DNA of 64,000 bases from NCBI GenBank assembly GCA_031002005.1, contig JARYHS010013631.1:67577832-67641831 (forward strand). The letters are read 5' to 3'. The notes under the pieces are model-generated. The model was not told the DNA's origin. It saw only the letters and a list, made by a program, of their open reading frames with translations, and searched no databases. Positions 1-11,359 of this stretch are shown piece by piece. Position numbers and translations under genes: made by a program. Within the stretch, counting starts at the first letter, position 1. Every line of letters starts with the position of its first letter. The DNA comes from Vandiemenella viatica. Lineage: Eukaryota; Arthropoda; Insecta; Orthoptera; Morabidae.

Positions 1-780
1 CACTTAGATATTATATTTATTGTTTTAGAAAACAACAAATATTCTTCGGATATTTAGCCAGTTTTGTAAAAAGGATTAGTCACCTATTAAAGCTGAGAAA
101 ACTTTCCTAATAGAAGCTACCGTTTTACGTCAACATCGGCACAGGAATTAGGGCAAGAATTAATTGCATTGTGTTTTTTGGTTGATCACACTCGTTAGTC
201 ATCGTCACACAATAAAATAATCACAGTACTATTTTGATACGTTCGTCAAATAGAATTGTATATGATGTTAGAAAACTGCACGGAGAATGTTATCAGCATC
301 AGATAGTTCAAATAACTGTACGCAACGCTGTCAGTTGCAACTTTTCAGTCTACTTTGAGGATCAATAATTTCGATAGCCACGGAATTAAAGAATTCAAGA
401 TTGCAGATTCTATTTGTAAAATACAAACTTTGCTGTCTAATGAAAAGCAACTTTATGCTCTTTAAGTATACTCAAATAAATTCTGTAAGTCGTTTCAAAA
501 TACAGTTTAGAGAAAGGAGGAAGCTCGCAGAACAAACGCAATATTTTTGGTAAAACTGGCTGTGACTAAAGACGAAAAAGACATTTACTCACGTAAAGAC
601 CGTAAATTTTGTTATAAAAACGAATATTTCTGCATATTGGGAAGTGGCCAACTTCAAAGAAATGCGTTGGAAGACAAGGCCTATGCGTTGACTAGGCTTG
701 GTGTCAACTAATCCTTCTACTAATAATCTATCTCAAAACTGGTTAACTCTTAGTGATCAATATAAAAAAACAACAAAATC
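1..780. other. Unassigned AT-rich stretch
   Basis: No reading frame, RNA gene or repeat that I can name is visible. The DNA is AT-rich with short homopolymer runs and looks like intergenic or intronic sequence. Confidence 0.5.
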
Positions 781-812
781 TTCTCGGGTGTCCCGCCGGA
801 TGGTGGTGTAAA

Positions 813-857
813 AACACGACGTTTCGACAACTGACTCTGCTGTCTTCATCAGGTATC
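813..857 (-). ncRNA. Hammerhead-ribozyme-like motif (copy A)
   Basis: On the minus strand the core boxes CTGATGA (852-846), GAAA (825-822) and a GTC cleavage-site triplet (820-818) appear in the right order. Stem I can form from GATAC (857-853) with GTGTT (817-813), including two G-U pairs. Stem II forms from GACAGC (844-839) with GTTGTC (831-826) around a 7-nt loop. Stem III would be minimal (ACGT), as described for Penelope-like elements. One extra A (845) lies between the CTGATGA box and stem II, which departs from the canonical core. Three related motifs occur at 19.7, 30.2 and 31.0 kb. Self-cleavage is inferred, not shown. Confidence 0.5.
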
Positions 858-1037
858 TGGCAGTTGTTCTCAGTGACTGTCTCTACCTCGACTGGCTCAC
901 ACATGAATATAAAAAAGGTTAGAGAATAGGAAATAAGCCTCTAAGCGCAAACGTGGGTATAATAATTCTGAGTTATAGAAAATAATTTTAAAAAATAATG
1001 GAAATAGTAGGGTTGTTAGTTCCCTTCCTCCAGTGTT

Positions 1038-1375
1038 TTAGTAGGTAAGTGTAGTTAGTACGAAGGCCACTGTGGTGAAGTTGTCAACCCATTCCCAATC
1101 CATCGGCAAGAGGGCAGCTGCTGGTTGCAAATGGCATCCCAACAATTCTGTAGAATTTTTAGCAAGATCACGGCTAGTTTGATGAATCCTCTCCCTCACA
1201 ATTGCAAGACTGGTGCGGTGTAGAATCTTCTTGATAGCAGTAGTGATTGCCGGATGATTTATCACGGCAAACCGTGGAACTGTTTCGATATCTCTACATC
1301 ATAACAGGAATTCTAAAAATGCTACAGAATTGATGGGATGCCATTTTCTGGCCTTCCTGTTACGACGTAGAGATA
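1038..1375 (-). pseudogene. Repeat-derived reading frame of unknown family, upstream of hammerhead-like copy A
   Basis: A minus-strand frame runs from about 1291 to a stop at 1038, with a TGA-interrupted extension to about 1375. It encodes a stretch beginning near RDIETVPRFAVI and ending near NFTTVAFVLTTLTY. It has a helical, basic look but I recognise no domain. It reads in the same direction as hammerhead-like copy A, which lies about 180 bp downstream. The frame overlaps the inverted repeats listed separately, so its upstream end is scrambled by repeat structure. It may be the 3' coding end of a Penelope-type or other retroelement; that is inference from position only. Confidence 0.3.
1131..1375. 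repeat. Nested imperfect inverted repeats
   Basis: Two inverted pairs are visible. Pair X: 1131-1162 against 1313-1344, 30 of 32 positions matching as reverse complements. Pair Y: 1289-1310 against 1354-1375, 20 of 22 matching. Right arm X lies between the two Y arms, so the segment could fold into alternative hairpins. The near identity of arms within otherwise decayed DNA suggests a local inverted duplication. Confidence 0.75.
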
Positions 1376-1380
1376 CCAAG

Positions 1381-3319
1381 TGTAGTTAGTGTTTGTTTGA
1401 GAATATGTGTTGTGTCTCGGCACTCATGATATTATCTTGAAACCAATGTAACTAGCAGGCTTAATGTCCACATTGGGCGAAAATATCACCGTGAGCTATG
1501 TCTAAAACTTTGACGCGATATGCACTGAGGGGAAGTTTAGGTAATAGCGCACGTTTCAGCTTTTTGTTAGCGGTTGTGTACCTAGCCCTCTCCTTCCATG
1601 TTTTTAATGTACCGGATGATTAAATTTTACCATCTCCGGGGACAAAACTAACTAATTCATATAAGAAGTGCAACAAGGTGTTGAATTAAGGCGTTAACAT
1701 GTACCGCCAGAACTAAGCGTCGGTGTGCATTACAGTGATCACAAATGTTATGATTTTAGTTCGATAGAGGCCATTTTAAAAACCTAGAAAGAGAATTTTG
1801 TTTACGGTGGAATGAATGTTACATTGGTGCCATAGGCCAGGCGAGAACTGTAGGTTTCATTAGGGATTATTATTAATTACCCCTTCAGGAACCGCTGTTA
1901 TACCATTAGCGTGGAACGAACTGATAAATTGAGCAGGATGGGAGATAATGAGGCTGTATCATCATTAAGATCCAGTTTAGTTCTTCCTAAAAGAGTTCCC
2001 GTAAACAAGGTGAAAAGTTAAAGGCCAGTGAATAAAATATATTTATACACAAGCTAACTAAAAAAATCCTATCCTCTCACGTTGCCTCGTGTTTTTTTTT
2101 TTTTTTTTTTTTTTGCTAGTAATGAGTGTGGTTCGAAGATGAATTACCAATGTACACAAAAACCATAACTGAAATGGAAAATGTTAGGAAGGACTTTCAT
2201 ATGCTGCTTCTAATGCAAAAACTTGCAACCGCAAAAATTGCAGAGTTTGCGAGCAGATATTCGTGGCAACTGGAAGCACTGATATCGCCCTTTACGAGCT
2301 TGGATCAATTCGAAAATTGACTGAATTCAGTTTGAATGAGACGGGACATCTATCAGTGCATTTCAGTGGCCAAGTAAGTCTACAATTTTGATTAAAATGT
2401 TACCTTTGTGTGTTTCTCACTTCACCAATCATTAATATGTGAAATTATAGATAATTACACATTTAATTAATCTAATATATTGAGAGAAGGCTTCACAACA
2501 TTAGTAATTTGGTTAATGTATGAATGGGTATTTTTAAACATTCGGCAGTAGGGGTATATAAAAGTTTTAAGAGGTTGGCAGTAGCGTAGAACCATAGGTA
2601 ACAGTTGGCCGCTGGTAAATATAGAGAGAAGAATGTACTGTAATGGTATTGGAAATACGTTTGTCTTAAGTATAGGAGAAAACAGAAGCTCTGGTCAAGT
2701 AATTGAAGGCCAATTTAAAAAATTTCTGTTTATTCAGTATCGTGTGATGTCATTGTAATTATTGATTGTTGGAAGGTCTGTGGTCCTTGCAGTTATTAAA
2801 TTCATGAAATCAGCGTAGAGTCGGTTGCGACTGTGGTCAGCAATTGCCATCATTGGTTTAATCTCATAAAAATCAATTAATTATTTTTCAGTAATTAGTT
2901 TTTCAGTAGGCTACCACTCCTATGTGCAATGAATTGATCCAAAGAAATAGTGAAACAGTAAGTTTTATTGGAACTTCCATTAAATTATCTTACATTTAGT
3001 CAGCATTAAATTACCGACACTTAATTAAGTTGCAGATAATAAAACACCTAATTACGCTTTCAACGGACCAAGGAGTTTGGTTAAAAGCGTTTAAGGTTCC
3101 ATTACAACGTACATCAGGAACTACCACAAATACTTAAGGAATTGGCATTGGGGATATATCGCTGTACCTCCCCATGCCTATCAATGATTCTGCGTAAGAT
3201 TTTTAGGTAAACATTGCGATTATTATCCAAAAATGTGCAGATTCCACCAGCAGAATAACTTATAACACTTGGAGGTTATAATTAGAGTTAGTGACACGCA
3301 TTTCTCTCCATTAGTGTAG
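1381..3319. other. Unassigned AT-rich stretch with T23 tract
   Basis: No gene is supported. A 23-T homopolymer lies at 2092-2114 and could be the antisense poly(A) tail of an old retroposon, but I cannot identify a body next to it. The short frame at 2126-2320 (64 aa) has no recognisable features. Confidence 0.45.
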
Positions 3320-3321
3320 AT

Positions 3322-3595
3322 ATCTCTTAATCAAATCAGGTGATGAAATGTAGAGAATTGGATAGTATTTATTTAAAAAAATATATTTGCTACTCAAATC
3401 ACAACTAAGAAAATATAGGAATAAAATTGTTAATAAAATAAAAATGTTATTAATATGGATGTCTCTTTAAAAAATCGGGTGGTGAGATGTAGAGAATTGG
3501 ATAGTATTTATTACAAAAAAATATTGCTTCTCAAATAACAACTAAGAATATTTAGGAATAAAGTTGTTTATAAAATAAATATTCTCCAGATCAGT
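3322..3595. repeat. Tandem duplication, ~140-bp unit, two copies
   Basis: The copy at 3322-3461 is repeated at 3462-3595. Both contain the block TGTAGAGAATTGGATAGTAT followed by an A-rich tract and a second shared block (ACAACTAAGAA, then AGGAATAAA.TTGTT). The units differ by scattered substitutions and small indels, so the duplication is not recent. Confidence 0.75.
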
Positions 3596-3599
3596 GACT

Positions 3600-5600
3600 T
3601 CAATAAAGTAACAAATCCTTCTTTTATCTTGTCAGCAGGGCGTAAAGCATCAGGCGCGGGTTTTGTATACATGCCCGCTGCACCGTCACCTTCTGTTGCG
3701 CAAGGCTATAGTCGGCGTCATGAAATTAGACCTGCCAAGGTCACGTAGTCTCCACTGCCTCCCCTGCATTTGGGGTACAGCCATAAGCAAAAAGGTTAAT
3801 ACCGATTCCATTTCTTTGCTGTGGTTACTACAATTAAAGAAGTTACAGATACTCCAGTCTTTAGAAGTATCTTCAATAGAAGTACTTGGATTCTTTAGTG
3901 TCAATTTTAGTGTTACCTTATACCCGAATGACAGTTATGTTTTTAATGTTTATCTTTCTAATCTGAAATTTATTTAGACTCTTCAGATTTCTGAAAATAT
4001 TTTTAACCAATGAAATATAGTTATAAGAACTGTATTTATTAGTAATCAGGCAGTGTCCTTGTACAAGTTTAAGTGGTCAAAATTATTCTGAGTCCCATCA
4101 GGTTCTTCGACATAATGGTTACTGCTGTATCCGAAAAGTTCTCGTCCTTCTTCTTAGTTAGGGATAACTCTTTTTTAAAACAGAAATGACAATTAAATTT
4201 AGAAAATGTGTCTGAGAACTTAGTTTAGTTTGGCCACCAAAGTTTCATGAGATTGAAATTTTCAGTCGCTGTGGTCGCCCTCTTTATCAAAATAAGAGAA
4301 ATTCTTGAACTCAGCAGCACACAATTACATGTTTAGAGATCTATTAGCTCCTCGATAACCTGTTTGTCTTGGAAAATGGGGATCGCTGTATTCATCCCCG
4401 GAAGAGACCGAAATGTTTACAGGCCCTTAAGGTGATGATTCACTCTGACAAAGCTTTCTTTGTCTATTAAGTTGATTTATTATTAATAAAATATTAAATA
4501 TGGTTTATATCAGTTACTTCTATCACTATTATGATATTCCACTTCTTTTATATCATATGATTTTCACCACGTGTGGGAACGGTATTCCCGTAAGAGTACA
4601 CTTTCATTATTACGATATTTACAACAATTCCATTTCAGCGCATGTTCTTCCAAAGGCTGAGATTATTTTCAAAGCAAAGTTCTATCATCTACCGGCTTGC
4701 TGGGACTGATTTGATTTTGATAGGGGGAAGGGAACGTGTTGTCATCTATTCCTGAAACGTGTAACATGTGTTCGACGTGTATTTTTGTTTGTGAAATGTG
4801 TAATTTATGAAGTGGAAGTTGGGGACAGTTCACGGAATTCGCTTACATGATTGTTGTCCTGTACCTCCCCGGTCCAGTTTGGTATTGCATCAACTTCCGC
4901 AGCCACACTGGCGGGTATTACAGTTTCCTTTACTATTGGCGCAAGTGTGAACGAATATCTGCAATATCTGCTTGAGAACTGTGAATAGCTGAGACGCAGT
5001 AATTCGAGTCCAGTGGCATTGTAATCTTGGAAAATGATAAAACATTGCAGGAAGTTATATGGGAAGAATAGGAAGCCTGCTGAATGGAGGGAACGTTGCG
5101 TTTGACCAAAAAGTCTTACCCATTTACGAAATTTTGACGTTTATGAATCTGCCGTATTTCAATTCACACACGTCAACCATTGTAGATGGGTTTAATTTGT
5201 GCTCCCGGTGAATGTTACATAGAGCGCCAAGCACGAAATGTTCACAGTGTAACATTAACGTTATGCCACATAAATCTAATCAAGTTATTTGTCATCATCG
5301 GTGGTTGAATATGGATTAAGAAAATGAATTTGTTCCGTGACGGTTCTTATGCCATCTTCTTTCACAAACAAACTTTCATTCTTACTCTGTCCAATGACAC
5401 CAAAGCGGGATCGGGAAAAAATCTCGTGGAAACTTCTTCCATACGAATTAGCATTATTTTCTCGGTGTCAAGGATTTGTAGAATGCAGTACGACCGATGT
5501 CAGCCTTAAAGGAGAATTCAACGCCACTAAGCTCCATACCCTCACTACCAGAGGACATCACCCGTTTGTTTTCATAGGAGAAACGTAAGGCCAGACTTTT
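3600..5600. other. Unassigned stretch
   Basis: No gene is supported. The longest frame (3663-3977, 104 aa) overlaps a minus-strand frame of similar size and shows no domain. I see no repeat family that I can name. Confidence 0.4.
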
Positions 5601-6180
5601 GTTCTGAAATCAGACGTGGTACCGCCGTGTTTGATGTTTTTTTTATTTTCTGGGAGGCGGCCCGACTTCTTACAGTGTTTACGTTCCCCCGCGCGCCCGC
5701 CACTGTTCCATTAGCGTGCGTTCGCTGTTCGACAAGAGTCTCGCAGACTGCTCTCTCTAATCTGTGTGAAAGGCTTTCCGTGTTAGCTCCCTCCCCACAC
5801 GGAGGCTGCTTTTGTCCCGCCGAGCAATTTATTACTTTTCAATTAACGCGCGGTCCCGATTTATAGGACGAACCCACACCCCTCTCGGTGCGCCATTTTT
5901 AGATTCACGCCATTATCTTCTTCCTCGGTCTCTTTTTTTCCGCTGTCCGCACAGCATCACTTTGCCGTTAAAAACGAGGGCCACTCATTAGCAGCCTTGT
6001 TTATGGGCGGGGCGGCTGATATAGGAGATAAATCCGTCGTCTCATCTATTATGCGCGCCAGTGAATGGGTCTTAAATAGCTCGGCCAGCTCAAAGGCAGC
6101 GGGCAGCAAAACGCGTCTTCAACCCAGACCTAGATACTTCAAGGTAATAGACCTATAATATCCTGCTATGCGTTTAATTT
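5600..6180. promoter_or_regulatory. CpG- and GC-rich noncoding block with dense transcription-factor-like motifs
   Basis: Composition shifts clearly from the AT-rich surroundings, with many CpG dinucleotides (CCCGCGCGCCCGCC near 5689-5702, GGGCGGGGCGG near 6006-6016). Short motifs resembling known sites cluster at about 5990-6090: TTGTTTAT (forkhead-like), TTTATGGG (posterior-Hox/Cdx-like), GGGCGGGGC (Sp/KLF-like) and AGATAA (GATA-like). No long reading frame of recognisable type spans it (a 79-aa frame at 5627-5866 has no domain). It could be a promoter or a conserved enhancer of a neighbouring gene outside the window, or a GC-rich repeat. Motif matches are by eye and short sites occur by chance. 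Confidence 0.35.
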
Positions 6181-6559
6181 CATAGTCAGTTCTAAGAAGC
6201 AATCAAGGTAGCCGGAAGAAACGAGATATGATAAGCTAGTACGTGTAGGTAATATGTGTATGATCTTTGTCCTCAAGCGCTGTAAATAACATACTTATCT
6301 ATTTATTTTAATAGCTTTTAGCCTTATCGACCACACAGCCTGCCTATTACAAACTGTCCACGGGTGTTTACAATAGCGTTTTCAACTAATTATTAGCTTA
6401 ACAATATGCTTTAGTGCTTTGAACATGTAACTTGAAGATATCCACGAACAAAACAAAAATAATGACTTTCTTTGGTCGAGACCCTATTAGGGCAAAAATA
6501 TAATGGCTACCTGGTTGAACAAGTTTCACGGTATAATACCTTGGTTGCGACATTATATA
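6180..6559. other. Unassigned stretch
   Basis: AT-rich sequence between the GC-rich block and a LINE remnant. Nothing recognisable. Confidence 0.4.
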
Positions 6560-6985
6560 TAGTGTAGGCAAAGATGTTGAGTATATAGTGAACAAGTATC
6601 AGATGATGTGTGGAACGATAGCTAAAAACTTAGGAAAAAGGACACGCAGATATACTAAGATGAAATTCTTTAAAGTTATTGCAGTTCCTATACTTCTCTA
6701 TGGAAATGAGTCTTGGGTAATGAAGTTCCTAAAATCTAAAGGGATGCATAAGGCTAGATCTAATAATAAAATATACAATAACTGAGGAAAATATACAGTA
6801 TGAATGACAAGATAAAGGAACATAGGAATACCTGTATAGAATGGATGATGCACGATTACCAAAAATAGTAAATCAATATAGACCTAAAGATAGAAGAAGT
6901 ATAAGTAGACGAAGGAAGATCTGAAATCGGAATAGGTCGCAGGTCTAATCCTTGAATCGGAAGAATAATAAAATTCTGTAAGTAT
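6560..6985 (+). pseudogene. Non-LTR retrotransposon 3' fragment (RT C-terminal region)
   Basis: The plus-strand translation contains KYQMMCGTIAKNLGKRTRR, then FFKVIAVPILLYGNESWVM, the conserved C-terminal 'Y-G-E-W' region found after the reverse transcriptase of a widespread insect LINE group often labelled endonuclease-reverse transcriptase. After the stop at 6783-6785 homology continues in shifted frames (NDKIKEHRNT, then a PK.VNQYRPKDRRS block), so the copy carries frameshifts and stops. It is a 5'-truncated, dead remnant. Similar fragments are at 32.4, 59.1 and 62.3 kb. Confidence 0.65.
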
Positions 6986-6989
6986 AGTC

Positions 6990-9814
6990 AGAAGACACTG
7001 CGAACAATTTACTGTGATTTGCGGTAGTAGCTTGAACTTCTGGATCCGACTTGTTTACTCGACTTCTCTTTGTCTCTCAAAACAAGCCAGAGTTCTAAAC
7101 TATCATCTCATTTATTTCAAAAGTGTACTGTGTTAGGCTGCATCTTTGGATGACTGATTTCTTGACTATTTCTCTTCGATCTTTTCACGAGATCAGCTAT
7201 TTACCTAAGTTTCCAACCCATGTCTCCAGTTTCCTCTCTAAGTGCAATAGCTGATCTGGAACCAAACGGGATGAGACGGATCAACGAATGCAACTGAAAT
7301 GCTTGTAGAAAGGTTTGTGTCGTTTCAATCTGAAGAACAAAGCACATCGTGGGTGAAAAATCGAGCAACATAGAACTTCTGTCTTGAAAGATCGCAAAAT
7401 TTCGATTTTAATATTACGAGGTACTCTGGCAGCTGCAAAATTGGTGGTATTATTGGGTATTTTCATCAACGTACCTTCTGCCCATCATTAAGCCTCGAAT
7501 CCTCAACGGCGTGTCGAAAAGCACCGAAGCGTAAAACTAATTTATCAAATTTAATAGAATACACTTTACTTACATATTCAATACTGTACAAAGCATTCAC
7601 AAAGCATCAGCACCCAAAAATTTTAAAATCAGTATTTATTTCTCCTTTTAATCGATAGAACATTTCCTATCTTAGTATGACAACATTTGTCTGTCTCTCG
7701 TATTAGGACGATAGATCACACTTGTAATGACAAGATTTGTGGAACTTCGTATAATTTACGTTGACACTTAACAGTTGTTACTATAAGATTTACACATGAG
7801 TAAACCTTTGTAACATCAGGCAGTTCGTTGATAAAAGCAAAAAATCAAGGTGCACACTTTGAATATCGGTCCGATCTGCATTTTTTAGGTCATTTTAACT
7901 TGTTTTATTTATGTGAAGTACGCTATGGTTTACATTCCAGCCGTATGCATGTAGAATGGACAACAACTTGAAACAATCATCGAGTTGTCAGAACCATACG
8001 AATTCTTATATTTTTTCCACTGTGTGTGCACGGCTTCAGTATTCTGTAATTTTCTCATGAAAACTAACGCAAGGGAGCATGTGGCCAACAGGGCCAGTCT
8101 TCTTGTTACTCAAGCATTTTCTTCTTTTGGCATCCAGAAATTAAAATATGCTCCGTAACGTTATAGTTTTGCATCCATTTCAATACTTTTCGAATTTTTA
8201 ATTCATATTTAATATCTTGAGTGCTCCGTAGTTCAAAATGAAGGAGTAACTATTTTCACGTATCAGTTCTTGTTTTGATGTATGTCAGGTTAGTTTCGTT
8301 TTTAAACTATTTACTTTGAGGAAAAAATGATACACAGTCTGTCGAATATCATGACTGAGACTTTTATGCGATTGTCAAAAGATTGATAGTTAAAAGAAAC
8401 AGATGTGATGACCATCAAAATTTCAGAGAGCCACTTATGTAATGATTCTGAACTAAACCTAATGGCAGTGAATTCAAAGTTCGAAACATGAAGAAATACT
8501 CGCGTACTGTGTATGAAACTACCTCCACGCCCGTTCATCTAATTAGAAGGACTGCAATTGTCGAATGTGCTCAACTGAACTCCTCGACCGTAGCTACTTA
8601 CTAATGTTTCATGACATGCTCCATTACTGATTGCTACCTCATAGCGGTGAGTACTTTATATGTTTTTGTCCTCGAATGTTTGGGAACTCCCAAAATAAAT
8701 TCCTGGGTGGCCACATCTATCGAAAATGCAGTAGAGTCCCGATTCCATTCACCCTGGGATTCCCTTGTTTATCACCCCACTTCTACGTTGAGTGAATCGT
8801 TTGCTGCTCTCACCAATGGGCCGATCCACGAAAGTCTACAGTGGAAATATGTATTAAAATATAATATTGTCAGAGAATATTGCTAAATAATTAACAAGGC
8901 GTATCAAGGAGATGTAAACAATTGGTACAGAAAATCAAAGAATATAGGGCTTTAATGTTAAACCCGACTGATTTACGCAAGGTATACACATTTCAGCGTT
9001 TGTCGAACGCTATCGTAAGAGTGTCAGGGCGCGGAAGGATTTCATTCACATCTCCGCAACTGATGTGTCGTTAATTAAATATAGGAAGCATTACAATTGG
9101 GTCACAATACTGCATGTAACATTGTGAAACCGTAGTAGGTGTGTGCCTACGTGGGCAAGTGTAAATAATGATTTTGGATTAGCATTTCCGCTTGGAAGCA
9201 GACAAAAAGAACGGTAATGCGTCACAGTCAACACTTATCAATTTACCTATTCCCTGTGTCGAGTCAAACAGAATCATGTTTTACTAGTTGTCAAAGCTTC
9301 ATAGTAAATGCAAACCTGTATATTACTATTTCTGCCGGGGCATTTCAAATTATATAATGTGTAACGAGATTTAAAATCACCCACTAACAACTTTAAGTTG
9401 TCCTAAGTTTTCTACGGATTCATAAAAAAAATTAAAATAATTAGAACTCCAAAATGCTGCGTTAGTTTCTACATGCAATCTACATGCATTTCTTTAATAC
9501 AGGACCAGTACAAAACAATCTTCTTTGGTTTTTCCACTACTGCAATTACCTATTTTCTACATTTTATAGTTTACATGCAGACATTTTGGTGCGTTCTAAT
9601 ATTAAACAAGTTTAACTAAGTATTAATGAACTACGATATTCATTATTGTTGTAACTTGCACAGTTTCTAACCCTTTTCGTGATAATGTGAGATTAGCGAT
9701 GCCTTTACTAATTGGAAGAGTGGGTGATTTATTGTATTAACAGGTAATTCGGTTTACCGGGAAGTAAAATTAATGAAGCAAAATTCTAGAGTACGTAACA
9801 GTTGCATCTTGTTC
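6990..9814. other. Unassigned stretch
   Basis: No feature is supported over about 2.8 kb. The longest frame, 8611-8886 (91 aa, plus), has no motif that I recognise and no neighbouring coding signal. Confidence 0.4.
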
Positions 9815-10335
9815 TTCTTTGGGTGCCGTAACCGTAACCGATTATATGCGGTAACCGTGGTAGTGTTCATCCCTCCATAGGAAGGTTCTCAGGGGATGAT
9901 GACCTAGTGTGCTTTCCCATTGCTGTCCAAAGTACTGGTAAGTATTATTATAAGTGTGTGACTGTGGTGGTGTATGTTGAGTGTATAGTGTGGTTTATAT
10001 TGTAGAGGAGAGACGAAAGAAGGGAGCGGGTGAAATCAGGTACCGTCCATTTAGGCCTACTCTTCCAAAGCCACCAAAGGGGCCATCATTTCCAACGGAC
10101 GAATCACCATCGACAGTCCATAAGCAATGCGGAGAGATTTGGGATTTAACCCAGGACTTTGGAGCGCTACATGGCGATTAGGAATTATGCACCAACATCT
10201 CTCCTACCCCACCGTTCAAGTCTCCATCATGAAAATTTCCTCCTCCACCAGGACTTAAATCAGATGACAACGTGTAGCAGAGGACACCATCACGGTGCCG
10301 CAACAAACTGTAGCCACGGTGCGGGTAGCCTTGAA
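9815..10335. repeat. Probable unclassified interspersed repeat
   Basis: This block is richer in GC than its flanks and includes a phrase near 10091-10118 (ACGGACGAATCACCATCGACAGTCC) of the kind I associate with interspersed repeats of large insect genomes. No RNA polymerase III boxes or coding domain are clear. The assignment rests on resemblance only. Confidence 0.25.
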
Positions 10336-10339
10336 TAAA

Positions 10340-11357
10340 AGATACTAATTAAATTAATAAAAGACCTTTGCGATCAGGTATTGATCTGGGAGTATAATTA
10401 AACCTCTTACAGTTTTGGTAAAAGGCGAAATAAAACTTGGACAGTGAATAGGTCATTAAAAAGCTAAATGAATTTGAAATTTGATGCTATTAGAGGGTTT
10501 TCAATACTAACTGAACGGGTAACGTAGTTAAGAGGTGTGTTGTGGAAATAGTTTTTAAAGAAAAGTGTTCACGAAAGAATGTTACAAAGGAAGTGGTGGA
10601 ACGGTGTGTAACGTTAAGGGTGTCATGGGATTTATATATTTGTTACTAGACAATACAGTCGAAAGAAAGAACAACAGAGAAAGCGATGCAATTAGTAAAT
10701 TTCAGCAGACAGTCAATTAGCGGTCGAACTAACCTTCCGGATATCTAGGCTGCCTCTTGTACCAAGATAACAGGTCTGGAAGACAATGGGGATCTGCATC
10801 CAGTTGCACAGTAAACCACAAGAAAACAAAAAGTGGTACAGAAGACTGTATCTTCATACACAAACAATACCGACTAATGTTTGGTTCAGCATTCTTGGAT
10901 TTTGGCCATCGAGAGTTGAGTACCTGCTGCTTTTCAGAAATCAATTATAAAAAATTCCAGGATAATTCCCTCAAGAAGGCTATTGACATTTTCCTTCTAA
11001 TTCTTTGGGTACAATTTTTTCTGCTTCTAATTTGATTATCGTAGATGAGCCGTAAATTGCTAATAAAGTAATGTACAAGTGGAAGAGAAGATCTATTGAA
11101 TATATTTAAATTTTTCATGTAGTTTTAGGGAATCTTACGAGAAAATTCAAAGTGCTATCCATGTGACGTATAGGGCAGGTGTTTCAATCGGCAAATCGTA
11201 CAGGCTATTTGTATTAGATGGCGAATGACTGTCCTTAAAAACTGAGAAAGTACTTCCGTCATACACTCACCATGAGTGGCTTCTTTATCCAAATAACTAA
11301 AAATCTAAGTTAGTGCTGCAATTTTTCACTGTAAGACATATCCATAGACTTGGCCTG
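10340..11357. other. Unassigned stretch
   Basis: No gene or named repeat. A 92-aa plus frame (10757-11035) overlaps a 71-aa minus frame and neither has a recognisable domain. Confidence 0.4.
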
Positions 11358-11359
11358 TA

